From positions 2,046,001-2,110,000 of the forward strand of contig NZ_CP060388.1 in the NCBI RefSeq assembly GCF_014280435.1: a stretch of 64,000 nucleotides of DNA, read 5' to 3'. A program made the position numbers and the translations under genes. Below, one piece after another: positions 62,991 through 64,000 of the stretch (within the stretch, counting starts at the first letter, position 1; each line of letters begins with the position of its first letter). This DNA comes from Sphingobium sp. KCTC 72723. GTDB lineage: Bacteria > Pseudomonadota > Alphaproteobacteria > Sphingomonadales > Sphingomonadaceae. The notes below the pieces were generated by a model. The model searched no databases and had not been told where the DNA came from. It saw only the letters and a list, made by a program, of their open reading frames with translations.

Positions 62991-64000
62991 ATGCAAATTC
63001 ATCCGCTGATTACCGACAGCAAGACACTGGCCGATTTCTGCGCCCGCATCGCAAAATCCCCCTACATCGCGGTTGATACCGAATTCATGCGCGAAAACAG
63101 CTATTGGCCCGAACTGTGCCTGGTCCAGGTCGCCGACCCGCATGAGGCCGCCGCGATCGACCCGAAGGCACCGGGCATCGACCTTAAACCCCTGCTCGAC
63201 CTGATGTGCGAGAATGAGGATGTGCTGAAGGTCTTTCACGCGGGCGGGCAGGACATTGAAATCGTCCACAACCTGACTGGCAAGACCCCGCACCCGATGT
63301 TCGATACCCAGATCGCAGCGATGGCATTGGGGCTGGGCGAACAAATTGGTTACGGCAATCTGGTCGAAGCATGGATGGGCGTGCAGTTGGACAAGGGGGC
63401 GCGCTTTACCGATTGGGCGCGCCGTCCGCTGGACAAGCGGCAGATCGACTATGCGATCGGCGACGTCACTTACCTCATCCAGATCTTCCCCAAGATGCTG
63501 GAAGAATTGCGCAAGACCGGGCGTGGCGACTGGCTGGACCAGGAAATGGAGCGGATCAGCGATCCGTCCAATTATGAAAACAACCCGGACGAAGCGTGGA
63601 AGCGCGTCCGCATCGCCAGCAAGAAGGCCGATGTGCTGGGCCGCCTGAAAGCGCTGGCGGCATGGCGTGAGATCGAGGCACAGGACAAGAATTTGCCGCG
63701 CGGGCGCATCGTCAAGGATGAGACGCTGGCCGACATTGCCAGCCACCCGCCCCGCACGCAGGATGATCTGGGCAAGGTGCGCGGCCTGTCCGCGACATGG
63801 CGCACCAACGACATCGGCGCGCGGTTGATGAGTGCGATCGCCAAGCAACAGCCGCTGGGCAAGGACGACATGCCCGACCGCGAACCGCGTCGTCCGGGTC
63901 TGGGCAAGGATGGCGCGCTGGTCGCCGACCTGCTCAAGCTGCTGCTCAAGATCCGGTCGCGCGACATCAATGTAGCGTCTCGCCTGCTCGCCCGTTCGGA
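62991..64000 (+). CDS. rnd: Ribonuclease D (cut by window end)
   Basis: The 5' part (336 codons) of RNase D, a 3'-5' exonuclease that trims tRNA ends. The frame is open to the last base, so the stop lies beyond the window. The DEDD site is complete: Asp 29 and Glu 31 (VDTEFMREN), Asp 88 (HAGGQDIEI), Tyr 154 and Asp 158 (DYAIGDVTYL). An HRDC domain follows from about 200 (EAWKRVRIASKKADV). The ATG lies in a 127-bp gap divergent from aspS. Confidence 0.93.
   Translation, partial: MQIHPLITDSKTLADFCARIAKSPYIAVDTEFMRENSYWPELCLVQVADPHEAAAIDPKAPGIDLKPLLDLMCENEDVLKVFHAGGQDIEIVHNLTGKTPHPMFDTQIAAMALGLGEQIGYGNLVEAWMGVQLDKGARFTDWARRPLDKRQIDYAIGDVTYLIQIFPKMLEELRKTGRGDWLDQEMERISDPSNYENNPDEAWKRVRIASKKADVLGRLKALAAWREIEAQDKNLPRGRIVKDETLADIASHPPRTQDDLGKVRGLSATWRTNDIGARLMSAIAKQQPLGKDDMPDREPRRPGLGKDGALVADLLKLLLKIRSRDINVASRLLARS

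Noticed and set aside
1..64000. Mobile elements, prophage, CRISPR arrays, toxin-antitoxin pairs
   Set aside because: No transposase, integrase, regular spaced repeats or paired small toxin/antitoxin frames were recognised.

Overview
The window is a contiguous piece of a high-GC alphaproteobacterial chromosome, most likely from a sphingomonad (Sphingomonas/Sphingobium type; genus is inference). Pointers are a class I lysyl-tRNA synthetase, a CckA-type hybrid kinase, a GAAC-N7-GAAC SOS box upstream of recA, a heme oxygenase/bacteriophytochrome pair with an HWE kinase module, PHA synthase with an alanine-rich phasin, RcnB-like proteins, TonB-dependent uptake and dispersed inverted repeats of the kind common in this group. 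I see no insertion sequence, prophage, CRISPR array, rRNA or replication origin. It reads as core and lineage-specific chromosome, not a mobile island.

Layout. 0-8 kb: glpX, a MerC-like protein, a MASE1-PAS-GGDEF cyclase, catalase, and the glpD-glpK glycerol operon. 8-15 kb: a serine-rich repeat protein, clpS, a PHA granule locus (phaP, phaC) with TGC-N3-GCA operator-like repeats, an alaC-like aminotransferase, a DUF2721 protein, an orphan [2Fe-2S] subunit and a LigB-type dioxygenase. 15-21 kb: bphO-bphP, then two RcnB-like periplasmic proteins around a prolyl-4-hydroxylase-like oxygenase. 21-27 kb: lysS (class I), a PilZ protein, a DinG-type helicase, a SixA-like phosphatase and a MerR regulator. 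27-31.7 kb: a tightly overlapping minus-strand envelope-glycan operon (deacetylase, two GT4 glycosyltransferases, a flippase-like membrane protein, a DUF2141 protein, and possibly a 58-residue protein). 31.7-37.5 kb: an AT-rich regulatory gap followed by an EEP phosphodiesterase, a plug-less outer-membrane barrel, a secreted beta-propeller-like protein and a TonB-dependent receptor, with 11-bp-spaced Pho-box-like repeats at two places. Then tRNA-Glu, recJ, tamA-tamB, a small secreted protein and a transglutaminase-like protein. 47-54 kb: a minus-strand run, dapA-smpB-DUF2062-cckA-response regulator-recA. 54-64 kb: slt, greB (flanked by two different inverted-repeat elements), a GMC oxidoreductase, a FlbD-like small protein, a CBS-MCP fusion, a PPK2 kinase, aspS, and rnd cut by the window end.

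How parts work together. PHA synthase and phasin, glycerol catabolism (GlpK, GlpD), gluconeogenic GlpX and PPK2 form a carbon and polyphosphate storage theme. The GGDEF enzyme, PilZ protein, CckA, its neighbouring receiver and the phytochrome kinase form a signalling theme. TamA/TamB, Slt, the TonB receptor and the glycan operon serve the envelope. The two loci most worth following up as possibly undescribed are the glycan operon at 27.0-31.7 kb and the EEP/outer-membrane locus at 31.9-37.5 kb.
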